Below are positions 47,901 through 55,343 of a DNA stretch of 64,000 bases, piece by piece. The position numbers and the translations under genes were made by a program. Below the pieces are notes generated by a model, which saw nothing but the letters and a program-made list of their open reading frames with translations, made no database searches and was not told where the DNA came from. Location: NCBI GenBank assembly GCA_018292915.2, contig JACVVK020000200.1:519001-583000 (forward strand). The letters are read 5' to 3'. This DNA comes from Batillaria attramentaria (lineage: Eukaryota; Mollusca; Gastropoda; Batillariidae). Position 1 is the stretch's first letter, and the number at the start of each line of letters is the position of its first letter.

Positions 47901-48617
47901 CACTTCCCTTGCCATACCGCCACGTGCGTACACAACCTCGGCGTGTCGCGGGCTACTGTCCCTAGTGTTGCCGCTGTTCTCCGTGTCATCCGTGTAATCA
48001 ATAACACTGCCACAAGTTGTCTGCCCTTCGTTTACAACTTGCACGGCAACAGCTGGATGCCCGAAGCCGAACTGTCTCTTTCTCCCGTCATGTAGAGAAG
48101 GCACAATGTTCGTATCGCCATTCGGAACGGACGATTTCAGCGGCGAAGTCTCAGACGCGCCGTGCAAAGCTTCCAGTGTATGCTCTCTGCTTCTAGCAGA
48201 TTTCGAATTTGATGGGGGGTCCATGGCGATGAACGTGGGATCCCCACCTCCTAAAAGATCGGGAATGTTTTCACCTCTGTCTGACTCTCTAGCATCTGTT
48301 CCGTACACCTGGTGCACATTTGTTGAACCACGGTTTCCAGATATCGTATCTCGAGCACTTATCTGAGAAGTGACGTTGGGCAAAGACAGACGCGCAGCGT
48401 CAAAATTTGTCGCATTGTGTGAACCAAACTCACGAGCCGTTTCGTAGTCTATTTGCAGCCTGCTGTGCTGAGGTTGCTGAGGAAAGCGATCTTCGCCAAG
48501 ATCTAGTAAATCGTCATCGTCACTCAAGCGTGAAGCGATCCAAGCTGGATCCCTTGCGGGCGACCCCTGGGTTGACTTAAACTGCCTTGAACTTCCGTCT
48601 GCCCTCCCTTCCGCCAT
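24889..48617 (-). CDS. SLC30A2: SLC30A family zinc transporter (ZnT2/3/8-like), complete, 7 coding exons
   Basis: Exons on the minus strand: 48617-47687, 33523-33377, 32300-32144, 30854-30506, 28387-28276, 25404-25270, 25034-24889, all GT-AG with matching phases, 658 aa. ZnT proteins export zinc from cytosol into vesicles or out of the cell by proton exchange. Six-helix core: TM1 near 290-311; HxxxD in TM2 (His326/Asp330); His-rich cytosolic loop at 427-452; HVVGD in TM5 (His507/Asp511); cytosolic ferredoxin-like C-domain 529-658 with VHNLNVWALT and a final CLDC motif. The C-terminus looks most like ZnT2/3/8; the exact paralogue is uncertain. The N-terminal extension (about 280 aa, acidic, Ser-rich) is much longer than the usual few dozen. 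The start is ATG in context AAAATGG with an in-frame TGA just upstream. Confidence 0.94.
25270..25404 (-). CDS. SLC30A2: ZnT exon 6: C-terminal domain
   Basis: The acceptor is ATTATTCCAG and the donor GTTG|GTGAGT. It encodes GAPQGVDFEHLKSVLMSL and VHNLNVWALTMD, the first half of the cytosolic ferredoxin-like domain. Confidence 0.94.
25776..25849. repeat. (AC)n microsatellite in ZnT intron 5
   Basis: AC repeats are interrupted by short variants. Sequence similar to SINE family B (GGTTCAGCTCAGCTGTTCAAATTTC) lies just upstream near 25680. Confidence 0.9.
26709..26919. repeat. Complex (TG)n microsatellite
   Basis: About 210 bp of TG repeats with internal TGTGG, TGCG and GTAT variants. The long Cys/Val and His/Thr frames over it are artefacts. 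From 25850 to 26700 I see no recognised element. Confidence 0.95.
27389..27635 (-). mobile_element. SINE family B, 3' part, reverse orientation
   Basis: On + it starts with the ATT/AAT trinucleotide tail, then GGCGCTTTACCCAATTTCGT and ACCCAACACGC. It ends near the GGGCTGAACATTTCCAAAG body. The tRNA head is absent. Confidence 0.8.
27760..28260 (+). mobile_element. Full-length family A SINE at a ZnT splice donor
   Basis: The tRNA-Val-like head has A box TAGTGTAGTGGTTAGCAC and B box GGGTTCGAGTCCC; the body and A-rich tail match copies at 19.5, 37.4 and 44.0 kb. A perfect 17-bp duplication, AAAGCTGTGACATACCC, flanks it at 27743-27759 and 28261-28277. The right copy contains the donor of ZnT exon 5. 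Confidence 0.95.
28276..28387 (-). CDS. SLC30A2: ZnT exon 5: TM6
   Basis: The acceptor is a T tract then CAG. The exon encodes ADPICTFLFSLLVLLTT and LRDTIRIIMEG. The donor GAGG|GTATGT lies inside a SINE target duplication (28261-28277). Confidence 0.94.
28660..28778 (+). mobile_element. Probable LINE 3' tail with (CTGAGT)n
   Basis: The segment ends AACAATAAACTATG followed by TCTGAG repeats, the form of a non-LTR retrotransposon tail. No coding sequence is recognised upstream. Confidence 0.4.
29042..29470 (+). mobile_element. tRNA-headed SINE (family D)
   Basis: The head at about 29044-29118 has A box TGGTCTAGTGGTTAAGGC and B box GGTTCGAGTCCCC. The body contains AAACCCATGTGCAGACTCG and TTAAAATCCCACGTTC. 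It ends in (TACCA)n repeats near 29448-29468. No other copy is seen in the window. Confidence 0.75.
29764..30060 (+). pseudogene. LINE ORF2 C-terminal fragment (zinc-finger-like tail)
   Basis: The frame ending at the TGA at 30058 reads LPRKQQTILFRLCTRNCRLL, then CPCGTGPQTPDHILQLCP. This is the Cys/His C-terminal region found after reverse transcriptase in Jockey/I-like non-LTR elements. The upstream part is frameshifted or absent, and it lies within a ZnT intron. It is dead. Confidence 0.7.
30506..30854 (-). CDS. SLC30A2: ZnT exon 4: His-rich loop and TM5
   Basis: The acceptor is CATGTTGCAG and the donor TTCAAG|GTGAGT. After MGFVLHSE come about 26 residues dominated by HG/HS repeats, then an acidic run (EEREEEEED) unusual for the family. 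NVRAAFIHVVGDIIQSLGV follows, with the second HxxxD. A TTAA-flanked element begins 35 bp upstream of the acceptor. Confidence 0.95.
30889..31411. mobile_element. TTAA-flanked MITE with TIRs of about 105 bp, copy 1
   Basis: The ends read TTAAAGATCTAAGC and (inverted) AGATCTTTAA. Terminal inverted repeats of about 105 bp contain CAACTCTGTCACAGTTGCAG. TTAA at both ends suggests a piggyBac-type target. Related copies lie at 36311-36733 and 54085-54530. Confidence 0.8.
31412..32143. other. ZnT intron 3 remainder
   Basis: AT-rich sequence with short TA and AC tracts near 31576 and 31626, and A runs near 31856-31890. Nothing else is recognised. Confidence 0.5.
32144..32300 (-). CDS. SLC30A2: ZnT exon 3: TM3-TM4
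   Basis: The acceptor is GTATTTCAG and the donor TTGAT|GTGAGT. It encodes EVLGALFSVFIIWLVSG and AVERIIH, then MLITATLGVVFNL, matching TM3 and the start of TM4 in ZnT2/3/8. Confidence 0.95.
32440..33050 (+). pseudogene. Non-LTR retrotransposon reverse transcriptase fragment
   Basis: The translated + strand shows FQSAYRVNHSTETAVL, a stop, then TLLDLSAAFDTLDHEIL, LHWFRSYLNDRFQV and GVP with the next Gln codon now TAG. Further on is a IYADDT catalytic-box remnant. These are motifs of a Jockey/CR1-like RT. At least two in-frame stops show it is inactive. It lies in ZnT intron 2, antisense to the gene. Confidence 0.88.
33069..33124. repeat. (TG)n microsatellite
   Basis: Pure TG repeat of about 28 units directly after the RT fragment. 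Confidence 0.95.
33377..33523 (-). CDS. SLC30A2: ZnT exon 2: TM2 with first HxxxD zinc motif
   Basis: The acceptor is TGTTTCAG and the donor GCAG|GTAAAG. It encodes GVLANSLALFTDVLHLASD, the family's zinc-binding TM2 (His326, Asp330), and ends MTFGYHRA before the split codon. Confidence 0.95.
33822..33863. repeat. (AC)n microsatellite in ZnT intron 1
   Basis: About 20 AC units after a GCACGCGCGC lead. From 33864 to 35050 I recognise no element except T and G runs at 33951 and 34355. Confidence 0.9.
35069..35331. repeat. Compound (CA)n/(CT)n satellite-like array
   Basis: CA and CT blocks alternate in a higher-order unit. Two longer units share TACCTCTCTCCTCTCGCTC followed by CT and CA runs. 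Open frames over it are artefacts. Confidence 0.9.
35504..35902. mobile_element. MITE with CAGGCTGGGGAATT TIRs, copy 2 (opposite orientation)
   Basis: It starts CAGGCTGGGGAATTG and ends ATCCCCAGCCTG. The interior shares CCTAGGCACGG-like and GGCATCTAGTAGCC-like segments (inverted) with 16561-16931. Confidence 0.75.
36311..36733. mobile_element. TTAA-family MITE, copy 2
   Basis: It shares GACTGTGCATAATCCAGGCA, CATTATTTGGCTTTTGGTCA and CTGCCCTTGGCTTTTATTGG with the copies at 30.9 and 54.1 kb. One end has lost most of its TIR. CCGG is inserted at 36716-36719 compared with copy 1. Confidence 0.8.
36757..37343 (-). mobile_element. SINE family B, reverse, interrupted
   Basis: The 3' body is at about 36757-36867. 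The GGGCTGAACATTTCCAAAG body and a reverse tRNA-like head (CGGGACTCGAACCC) lie at about 37147-37343. About 280 bp with poly-G and an inverted-repeat element separates them. Confidence 0.7.
36926..37112. mobile_element. Small inverted-repeat element (about 187 bp)
   Basis: GTACACCAGTCAATTCCGTC at the left is repeated inverted at the right end, with CGATATTTCG inside. The arms are about 30 bp. It lies inside the split SINE. Confidence 0.75.
37360..37836 (+). mobile_element. Family A SINE, copy 3
   Basis: The head has TAGTGTAGTGATTAGCAC and GGGTTCGAGTCCC; the body and 3' end match the other copies. The A tail is replaced by T-rich sequence. A CCGG insertion at about 37645 (GAAG-CCGG-CGTGG) is absent from the other copies. 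Confidence 0.9.
38270..38575 (+). mobile_element. SINE family B body and tail
   Basis: It contains TCTCCGGGTACT...CTTCCTCCCCCTCTGC, GATTCACGTGAGCGTGCGTG and a TTATTATT tail. The tRNA head is missing. The ACTGACT-type insertion near 38297 is absent from the 38.7 kb copy. Confidence 0.8.
38680..38951 (+). mobile_element. SINE family B body and tail, second copy
   Basis: Close to the preceding element, with GGGTACTCCGGCTTCCTCC, GGGTAAAGCGCCTATATAAT and (ATT)n. The tRNA head is missing. Confidence 0.85.
39008..39298. repeat. Hairpin repeat, arms of about 95-100 bp
   Basis: The left arm (AAGCGGCGACATAAAAGGAC ... TTCGGCTTTTGCC) is inverted in the right arm (GGCAAAAGCCGAA ... GTCCCTTTTGTGTCGCTTTT). 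The loop is about 80 bp and contains TATATATGTATA. Confidence 0.8.
39559..39793. mobile_element. Single copy of the foldback unit, 9-bp target duplication
   Basis: It runs from GGTCCTACTAATTACCG through TTATTCACTCCAAGAGA to GTCCGGACTGGTTATTTTC. GTCTGTTCT flanks both ends (39550-39558 and 39794-39802). It defines the unit used in inverted duplicate at 20403-20769. Confidence 0.85.
39803..40842. other. ZnT intron 1 segment with nothing recognised
   Basis: AT-rich unique-looking sequence. No exon, RNA gene or repeat signature is seen. Confidence 0.4.
40843..41017 (-). mobile_element. tRNA-headed SINE (family C), reverse
   Basis: On the minus strand the head reads GGTGGCCGAATGGTAGAGCA with a TGAGTTTGAATCC B box. 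The body includes GGACGTTAAACTCCG. A G run (on +) abuts its 3' end. A second copy is at 47102-47305. Confidence 0.8.
41018..42340. other. ZnT intron 1 segment with nothing recognised
   Basis: No exon or repeat is recognised. It is followed by C runs joined to CA repeats at about 42339-42365 and 42398-42422, and again at 42769-42801. Confidence 0.4.
43182..43791. mobile_element. Harbinger-like MITE, perfect 20-bp TIRs
   Basis: AAGGCCGTTCTTAACCGGGC begins the element and its exact reverse complement ends it. TTA flanks both sides if the TIR is trimmed by one base, the TWA target expected of PIF/Harbinger. GCGAACTAGGTTCG-type subterminal repeats occur several times. It is GC-richer than its surroundings. 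The open frames across it are not recognisable proteins. Confidence 0.88.
44001..44525 (+). mobile_element. Family A SINE, copy 4, with poly-G at its tail
   Basis: Head, body and 3' end match the 27.8 kb copy. AGCCACCAA flanks it at 43992-44000 and 44526-44534. Where the A tail should be there is a run of roughly 35-40 G. Confidence 0.92.
44875..44917. repeat. (TG)n microsatellite
   Basis: About 20 TG units, preceded by two near-repeats of GGAAAATTTCATTTT (44780 and 44811). Confidence 0.95.
44994..45602 (+). pseudogene. LINE endonuclease N-terminal fragment
   Basis: An open frame contains IRVAQWNAEGIQQKKPELQ and DVICIQETHLNEARRFF, the start of an APE-type endonuclease of a Jockey/RTE-like LINE. 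Upstream is a Gly/Pro-rich stretch as in ORF2 leaders. After GYDSFHL the sequence leaves the family. A 27-bp near-perfect direct repeat (44967-44993 and 45423-45449) brackets the endonuclease part. It lies in ZnT intron 1. Confidence 0.8.
45699..46068. mobile_element. Dispersed element, copy 2 of 17084-17449
   Basis: It shares GGTCCATACAGGTTCACAG, GACACACGCGAGGGTAGAAA and ACCGTTTCACTGTTGGGCTC with copy 1. The right terminus is degraded to a CCCTGTATTT form, and a scrap of SINE family B follows. Confidence 0.8.
46100..47101. other. ZnT intron 1 segment
   Basis: Mostly unrecognised, with a C-rich run at about 46575-46606 and G runs beginning at 47101. Confidence 0.4.
47102..47305 (-). mobile_element. 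SINE family C, copy 2, with long G runs at 3' end
   Basis: The body contains TTTAACGTCCTTTTCCACCA and the reverse head CCGAGCATTAGAAGTCC...GGCCACCCCGGCTCCCC. Two G runs totalling over 40 bases (+ strand) replace the 3' end. Confidence 0.8.
47687..48617 (-). CDS. SLC30A2: ZnT exon 1: start, long N-terminus and TM1
   Basis: This exon encodes residues 1-310. It has a DDDDLLDLGED acidic patch near the start, a Ser/Asp/Gly-rich disordered region, a FPPPPYRGM proline motif, a HCHSG metal-site-like motif, and TM1 ending FMIGETIG. The donor is ATTG|GTGAGT. Confidence 0.93.
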
Positions 48618-48623
48618 TTTGCC

Positions 48624-48647
48624 TGGTCACATGCCAGGTCACATGAC
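48624..48647 (-). promoter_or_regulatory. Two GTCACATG M-box/E-box-like sites just upstream of the ZnT start
   Basis: GGTCACATG occurs at 48625-48633 and GGTCACATGAC at 48637-48647, 8 and 20 bp before the ATG. GTCACATGAC matches the M-box/CLEAR type bound by MITF/TFEB or USF bHLH-zip factors in vertebrates. Whether they lie in promoter or 5' UTR is unknown. Confidence 0.3.
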
Positions 48648-49014
48648 AAAAATAGCTGCAGGCTGCGAAAGGAGCCGTGGTGGCGCACTGAAACTGCGTA
48701 AACTGAATCGCACGTAATGTAATCGCGTGAAATGCAACTTTATATTTGTAAATACCTCTGACAACACGTGGTGTTCCGGTTCAAGTTCATACTCTTCATC
48801 CGTAAGAATAATAATCACAACTGATATTTGTGTAGCGGCGCTTGCATGAATACCGGCCGTCGGTAGTACTCATCAGTCGCGCTCTACTAGTACGTACGCG
48901 CTGACTGACAAACTGATAAAATAAAATACAAACGAAAATAATCATTAACAGCCAAAGAGAACAATAAAAGACACAGCGGCAATTGTGGCACACACACACT
49001 GAGACACACACAGT

Positions 49015-49015
<1 letters not shown>

Positions 49016-49054
<39 letters not shown>
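49016..49054. repeat. (AC)n microsatellite near the ZnT 5' end
   Basis: About 18 AC units. From 48650 to 49590 no other element is recognised. Confidence 0.95.
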
Positions 49055-49058
<4 letters not shown>

Positions 49059-49599
49059 CTCTCAGTCCGGTCCTACCACATCGGCCGTTTCACTGCTGCT
49101 GCTGGGCTGAGAACGTGACAAGTGTATTTTGACTGCAGTTTTAAAGGTGGGGACGGAATCTGTATGAAATGTACAATAACATGAACAAGTTTGAATGCAC
49201 AAATAAAAACGAAACTGCTGACACCAGAGGGAGAGATCCGGCCGGCCTAAGCTGCGAGACACACTGATGATAATCATAGTGATAATTAAAGCAGCTCCGT
49301 CTGCAAACTGAATGTTACCTACATGCTGATGCATGTAGGGAGTGCATTATCAAAAGTGACACCCAGGTTCTCCTGCCACGACTGACAAATCTTCTGCCAA
49401 CAAGGACAATACCGTCATTAGCTTCATAGTGTTTGAACGCTAGATCAGAGCTGTAGACCACTCGTTAGGAGAGTAAGGTCTCAGGGGAGGCAACTACTGG
49501 TAATTGCTGGATTTATGGAAAACGTGTGAAGGTGTAGCCTCCCGTGCATTCACTGGCCTTGTCGTCCATGACTGCAGTGCGCGGCATCCGCCCGCTTGT

Positions 49600-49690
49600 C
49601 TGTCTGTCTGTTTGCCTGTCCGTCCGTCCGTCCGTCTGCCTGCCTACCTGTCTCTCTGTCTGCCTGCCTACCTGTCTGTCTCTGTCTCCA
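49600..49690. repeat. (CTGT/CCGT/CTGC)n tetranucleotide tract
   Basis: TCTG, TCCG and CTGCCTAC variants in a degenerate four-base periodic array. It marks the left side of the CAGT/CCGG-rich interval. Confidence 0.9.
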
Positions 49691-50322
49691 TTAGATGACA
49701 TGGCTAAACACATTGTTTGTAACACGTATTGAGGTAATCACATTCATGAGTTACTGAACCAGTGACTGAGGTACAACCGACTGCCCAGTTCAGTCAGTTG
49801 TGGTTCTGCCTCACACGGATACTTGAAATGACCATTGTCCTACTTAAACCTTACAATGATATTCACAAGGCAGACAGAGAAGGCGAACAGGCTAAAACAA
49901 AACAACAGCAACAACAACGGTAACTTGAAATAAGGGCCGGCCGCCGGTTACTCAGTAGTACTGACTAGCCTATAGCCGGCCTGGCCGGTCAGTCAGTGAC
50001 AACTTCAGTGAGTTGAACCAGCCGGCTGCAAGTCAGTAATCAAGTTGGTGCAGAAAAACTACAACCTGTCACTGAGTTGTCGCTGGAAGGAATAGTGGTA
50101 CATGAACCTGTAAACTGATTGCAACGGTTCCTGTCGGTGAGAGTTCGGGGTTCGAGTCCTAATCAGTTTGGGCATCGGACTTTCCACCTCTAGTGTGTGC
50201 CGGGTAACGTTCTTCGGACTGAGACTGACCCAGCAGGACTCCTCCTCCCCCCCCCCCAACACACACACACTTCTTCGGCCACGTCACAGTTCAAGTCAGC
50301 CCACAGAAGCAAAAGGCAATCA

Positions 50323-50597
50323 GTTCTACAACCTGATTTTGAAATTTACTAGCTCCGAGTCCGCACCATGTAACTGAAAGGATAGGACTGGATAAAAACA
50401 CACGAAGAGTACAATAACACTGAGAAAAGTGTACAAATTCAGGCGTTAATTAGTTTGCGAAATATTCAAGTCTGTCATACCACTTTACTGTTTCAAGTTT
50501 TGATAAACTTGGCTAGGTTAAGCGGCACTGCTTTCTTTGACATCAGTTTCTGGTGCGGACTCGGAGCTAGTAAATTTCAAAATTCAGTGTAGAAGCG
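50323..50597. mobile_element. Inverted-repeat element, arms of about 40 bp
   Basis: TTGAAATTTACTAGCTCCGA at the left is found inverted at 50551-50580, and the match extends outward through TTCTACA. The spacer is about 180 bp. A fragment of the family B SINE tail (GGGTAAAGCGCC, ATT repeats) follows at 50640-50675. Confidence 0.75.
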
Positions 50598-53500
50598 GCG
50601 TACTTGAGCAGTTCAGTCGTGGTGCTTCGAGTCATGCAAATGGGTAAAGCGCCAATTATTATTATTATTATTATTGGAGCAAAGCTTTACCGGAGAAAAA
50701 TAGCCATCTTCAGTGGCGGTGTTTTTGTTGCCACGTACGAATACTGAAGACGGACAGACTGACTGAGCAAACTAACACGTGAACTAACACAACTATCACG
50801 AGTCCTAAACGGCGAGGGGAGGGCGGCTAAGTGAAGTCAACAGAGGCCACTGTTGGCCAGTGCAGGCAACAACATATGAGATGCGCCGGGTAACGCAGAC
50901 CTGCCTAACTAAGCCGCTGACAGAACAAGTAATGACTATGATATCAGTATTATAGGCCCGGAGAGGACAATGGCCGACACGTTGTTTGACCTTTGAGATA
51001 ACGGCTCCCTAGACCCTTCACCCAGTTTGTGAAACGACCTATGCCCGTCTGTGTTGACTGTGGACAGTCAGTTGTCACGTGGGGCAGCCTGAGAGGACTA
51101 AGGACACCACGGCTTAAGGACAGGTAAGTCAACGCCGCATAGGGCTTCAGAGAATCGGAAGTCACTCGCGAATTTTTTTTTTTCCCCTCTCGTAAGCTCA
51201 GTATTGAAACACCAACGAATGCAGTTGCTCGTTTTTGTGTTGCACCGACGGCAAACGGAGCAGAATAATGGTAAACAATCAGTGAGATTAATAATAATAT
51301 AATTAAGTTACTGCCAGACACCACACAGAGCCGGTAAGCACGTCAGTGTATCTCGGTCTGAAACTGACGTGTAAAGAAAGAGGCCGGCCGGCAGTCAGTC
51401 CCTTGACTAGCGACGTCATTTGAGGGAAAAAGACCATTACGTCAGTCTCTTTCATCTTGAAATCACCCCTTTGTCCACTAAATGACGTCATGGACTGACG
51501 TAATATGTTTTGCCAATCATTACACGGCGAAGTAAAGAGGCGGGGCTTTGGCCGAGTAGTGGAGTCATGTATTCAACTATATCAGTTATGTATTATATAT
51601 ATGACCGTCCTATGTGTGCCGTTTTCCAACGCGAATCAGCTGTTAGTCGTACAGTGATAAAGAAATAAATAATCGATTCAGTTGACGCTGATGAGAGCTG
51701 TTGACAGAAATGTAAGTCTACTGTAACAGCTGGCTGACAGTAAGTAAGACATACGAGGGCGTCGTGAAATGCATTCATGATGAAGCAGGTGTTATGTGTA
51801 CATCAGTTTTAGGAACATAGCTTTCCCGCGACAAAGATCAGAGCGGAAACTGGCATAGAGACGGGCTAATCATTGCTATTATTACTATGCTCATAGACCA
51901 GGCTGTTCTCGTGGTATCTATCGTCACACCACTGACGTCGGCAGACCTGGGCCCGTATGTAATAGTCGAGGTTAGGGCTTTTAGCCCTAGGTTAAAGTCT
52001 AACCTGGAACTAAACTAGCTCAGTGTAGGGTTAAATTTTCTGTTGTTTTTTTTTTTCTGTTGTTTTTTAAATCAAGAAGCCCATTCGCTAACTCTAAGCC
52101 CCTGCGACGACGCCCAAGTCGGGCTAACCGAGACCGAGCCGAGCTAAGTGATACGAAGGAAAAAACAAAAATACTCGGTGACAAGGAAAGTGGACACTGA
52201 GTTGCGAACAACTCTGAGGTCCCCGTGTTATTTCACAGTGTGCACAGAAGCGGTGAAAACTGTCGCATTCACCAACACAGCACATTTTCAGCCTGTTTCG
52301 AGATTATTACCTGCATGAATTGTCTCCCGTGTCAGTCGCAACAAGCACGCATTTTTCGTGGCAGAGCACAAAGCCGGCTGCCACGAAAAATGCATGCATG
52401 CTGCGGCGGGTCTGTGTATGCACGGGAGACAACTCGGAGGGGCTGGGAGTTAGCGACGGACCCGGATCAGGGTTGCAATCCGAGTCAGGTGGAAAATCGG
52501 AAACCTTGGCGTTAGCTGGGCGATACTGACTACTGACCGGAATACGTAAAGCGGTTGCCTTCGGAAAGTTTCACATACAGTTTATCAGCCTGCGCTGCCA
52601 GAGACGCATGCCAAGTTTAAAACACATCGTGATAAAAACTTCAGTTGTGTCGGCGCAGAAGAGTAATTTATTACACAGACAGAACGCCGGCATGGTGGCG
52701 GCGGCTCTGCTATACCAGGCCATAGGCAGTAAATACACTGTACTGCCTATGACCAGGCTGAGTGGCGTGCAAGGAAGTGCGACTGACTCAGTGAGACTGA
52801 CCGAAATAATTAAAACATCCCAAATCACAGAAATAAGGAAACAGAAGATTTGTCTTTGCATTTGTAATAAGTGTAATCCTTTCCATACATCGATTTATCG
52901 TGAAATAAGTCGGTAGCAGCGACTGACGTCAGGTGAACAGTGCGCAGCAGTCTTCATTGACTGCCTGACTGCACACGGCCTTTCGTGATTTGAGTCGGGT
53001 GGAGGTGGCAATGATTTGCTATTCAATTTTGTATTCCCTAGAAAGAAAAAAAATCAACCGTGCCTTCAGTTGTCGGGCATCTGTATCTAGTATAAAATCA
53101 CATGAAACACACGCCTCGATCCGGCCACTGATATTCATATATATTCAGTGGTCATAAGTAGAACGGCATGGTGGCCGGTCAGTCGCCAGTGGAAAGGTTG
53201 GGTGAGTGCTGGGTGCAACCGGTTTGAACCGATCAGTCTCAGCTGAGCCGAGTGCTAGTTCGAATCCGCGCAGGGCCCAAACTTTGTCGGCCAGAACAGG
53301 TTGTTTCCAGTCAGTTCAGTCCTCCGTTCGTCTGTGAAACCATCGTCGTACGCGGTGGAAAAACTAGGACGTTAACTGACTTGAACCTGTAAACACCACC
53401 CCCCACCTCCACTAGTGATACAGTCTATAGGAGCTAGACTGAGGCCGGCCTACATATACAATGACTCGGAACTTGACATGATAAGTCGGTCTAAGTTCGC

Positions 53501-54084
53501 ATCCCGGCAACAGCCAGTTTTCGGTTATCAGGTATGTCGCCTGCACTTTTCCTCTTGGCGTGTGTTTACTGCTAACTACAGACGGTCAAAGGCCACAGGG
53601 GGTCATGGCCAGTCATATTATCATGCAGTCACAGCTGTATAGTCAGTGGGTAGCCAAGGCAAAAAATCGAAACATGGACAGAAAAAGAAGTGAGCCAACT
53701 TACAGCCAGCCGAGCCTGGCCAGCCTAAGCTAAACGTGTTGTTTATTCCAGTAAACTTACACAGGGTGGAGAAACAAAACGGAAGGGCGTTTTTCCTGTG
53801 CGTTTCGGAAAAACGCGATGCCGGATCAGCTCACGACGGTGCAACTGATTATTTGGAGCGGTATCAATAGCCGCATATTCCAATTTCAACTCAACAGTTT
53901 TCTTTGCCCGTCACTCATTCCGGACTGAACACATGACTCACTAATAATACAAAGTTTTAATCTTCCGTTTTATAATTACAAACTTTTGTTGTTGTTGTTG
54001 TCAGTCGAGACTATAGTCAGTCGATTCTACGGAAGTAGTGACTGGCCGGATAACTTGATGTATTTTAATCCGCGCAGGCTCTCC

Positions 54085-54530
54085 TTAAAGGTCTCCAATC
54101 TCAGCAGGAAGCCGCAAACTTTTTTTTTTTTTTTTTTTTTTAAGACTGCGACACCGCCTTCGACTGTGCATAATCCAGGCAACTCTGTCACAGTTGCAGA
54201 GTTTTCAGCGCTTCGGGGACCCTTATAACGAAACCAGAGCACGAGTTTGCCGTGACATTATTTGGCTTTTGGTCAGTGAGCGAGACACATCGCTACAGTG
54301 TCTAGCGCCGGGATGTTGAGTGCTGCACGATCTTTCTCGTTCAGTGTCAAAACGCAAAGAGCTGTGAAGTCAGGCTGCCCTTGGCTTTTATTGGCCGGGG
54401 TTCAGTCAGTTCAGCCTGGGACGCTGAAAACTCTGCAACTGTGACAGAGTTGACTGTGCTTGCACTGTTGACTCTGTAAATTTTGTTCACACTTCGGAAA
54501 GCTTTCCGGCTGCTGGGAGCTTAGATCTTT
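54085..54530. mobile_element. TTAA-family MITE, copy 3, with micro-insertions
   Basis: It starts at TTAA 54085-54088, carries TGCATAATCCAGGCAACTCT and CATTATTTGGCTTTTGGTCA, and ends AGATCTTTA. Relative to the 30.9 and 36.3 kb copies it has extra CCGG- and CAGT-type words at several sites. Confidence 0.85.
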
Positions 54531-55204
54531 ATTAAGTGGGTGTAGGTGTGTAGATGTGTCTGATACATATGTCATAATTATACTGGCTGAGTAGTCAAAA
54601 CCAAACTGAGCGCTGCTGACGTCAGTCGAAGTGCATCGTCGAACTTGAACCCACGCCGCACAACACTGAGCTGTGCACACTGAGTACAATAACAACACAG
54701 TAAAATACAAATTCCTGGTTTTAAGGCTGGTTCATCATGTGCTGATGTAGCCTACAGCGTTGTGTTGTGTCAGTTTAGTAGCGCAATGCTAGCCTCATGC
54801 GGTGAAGTAAACTATGTGTGGGCCAGACAGTTCGAATTGCAGATTGTTTCAATGAGTCTGAAATAAGGATATAAAAGCCTGGGCCAGTCGGCTTGCTTTT
54901 TGTCGCTGATTAGCTTGGCATACTGATGAGCGGAGAGACCTCAGTCGGCGGTGGACTTCCAAGTTGAATAGACGTTAACTGACTACACTGACTGATCAGT
55001 CACCTCCGTCATTTGAAGAGAAAAACTTGGCCGGCAGGGCTGATTGTTCAGCGAAACTCAGTACAGGTAGGTTAATATCGAAATGATTATTACCTGTGTA
55101 ACACTGACGACAAACTCACTACTATACGACGGACTTATTCTGGAGTAAAAGTTTTCTGAGAACTTGAAAACTCCATTGGCCAACAGTTCATATCCGCCTT
55201 CAGT

Positions 55205-55343
55205 ATGCCGGAATGTCCGTTCTGGCATGTCGTTATTTTGATGGCACCCGTACATGTACCGGCTTTCGCCGGGCTTCACTCCGTCGTCACCTATCAGTCA
55301 ACCGTCGCGAACCCTCCGGTCGTCGTCCGAGAGGCTTTTCAAG
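55205..55343. repeat. Dispersed repeat, inverted copy of 57906-58045
   Basis: It contains CGTCGCGAACCCTC and CGTCGTCCGAGAGGCTT, present inverted at 57.9-58.05 kb. This copy carries extra 4-bp words (CCGG at 55269, CCGT at 55281, CAGT at 55295). Confidence 0.85.
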
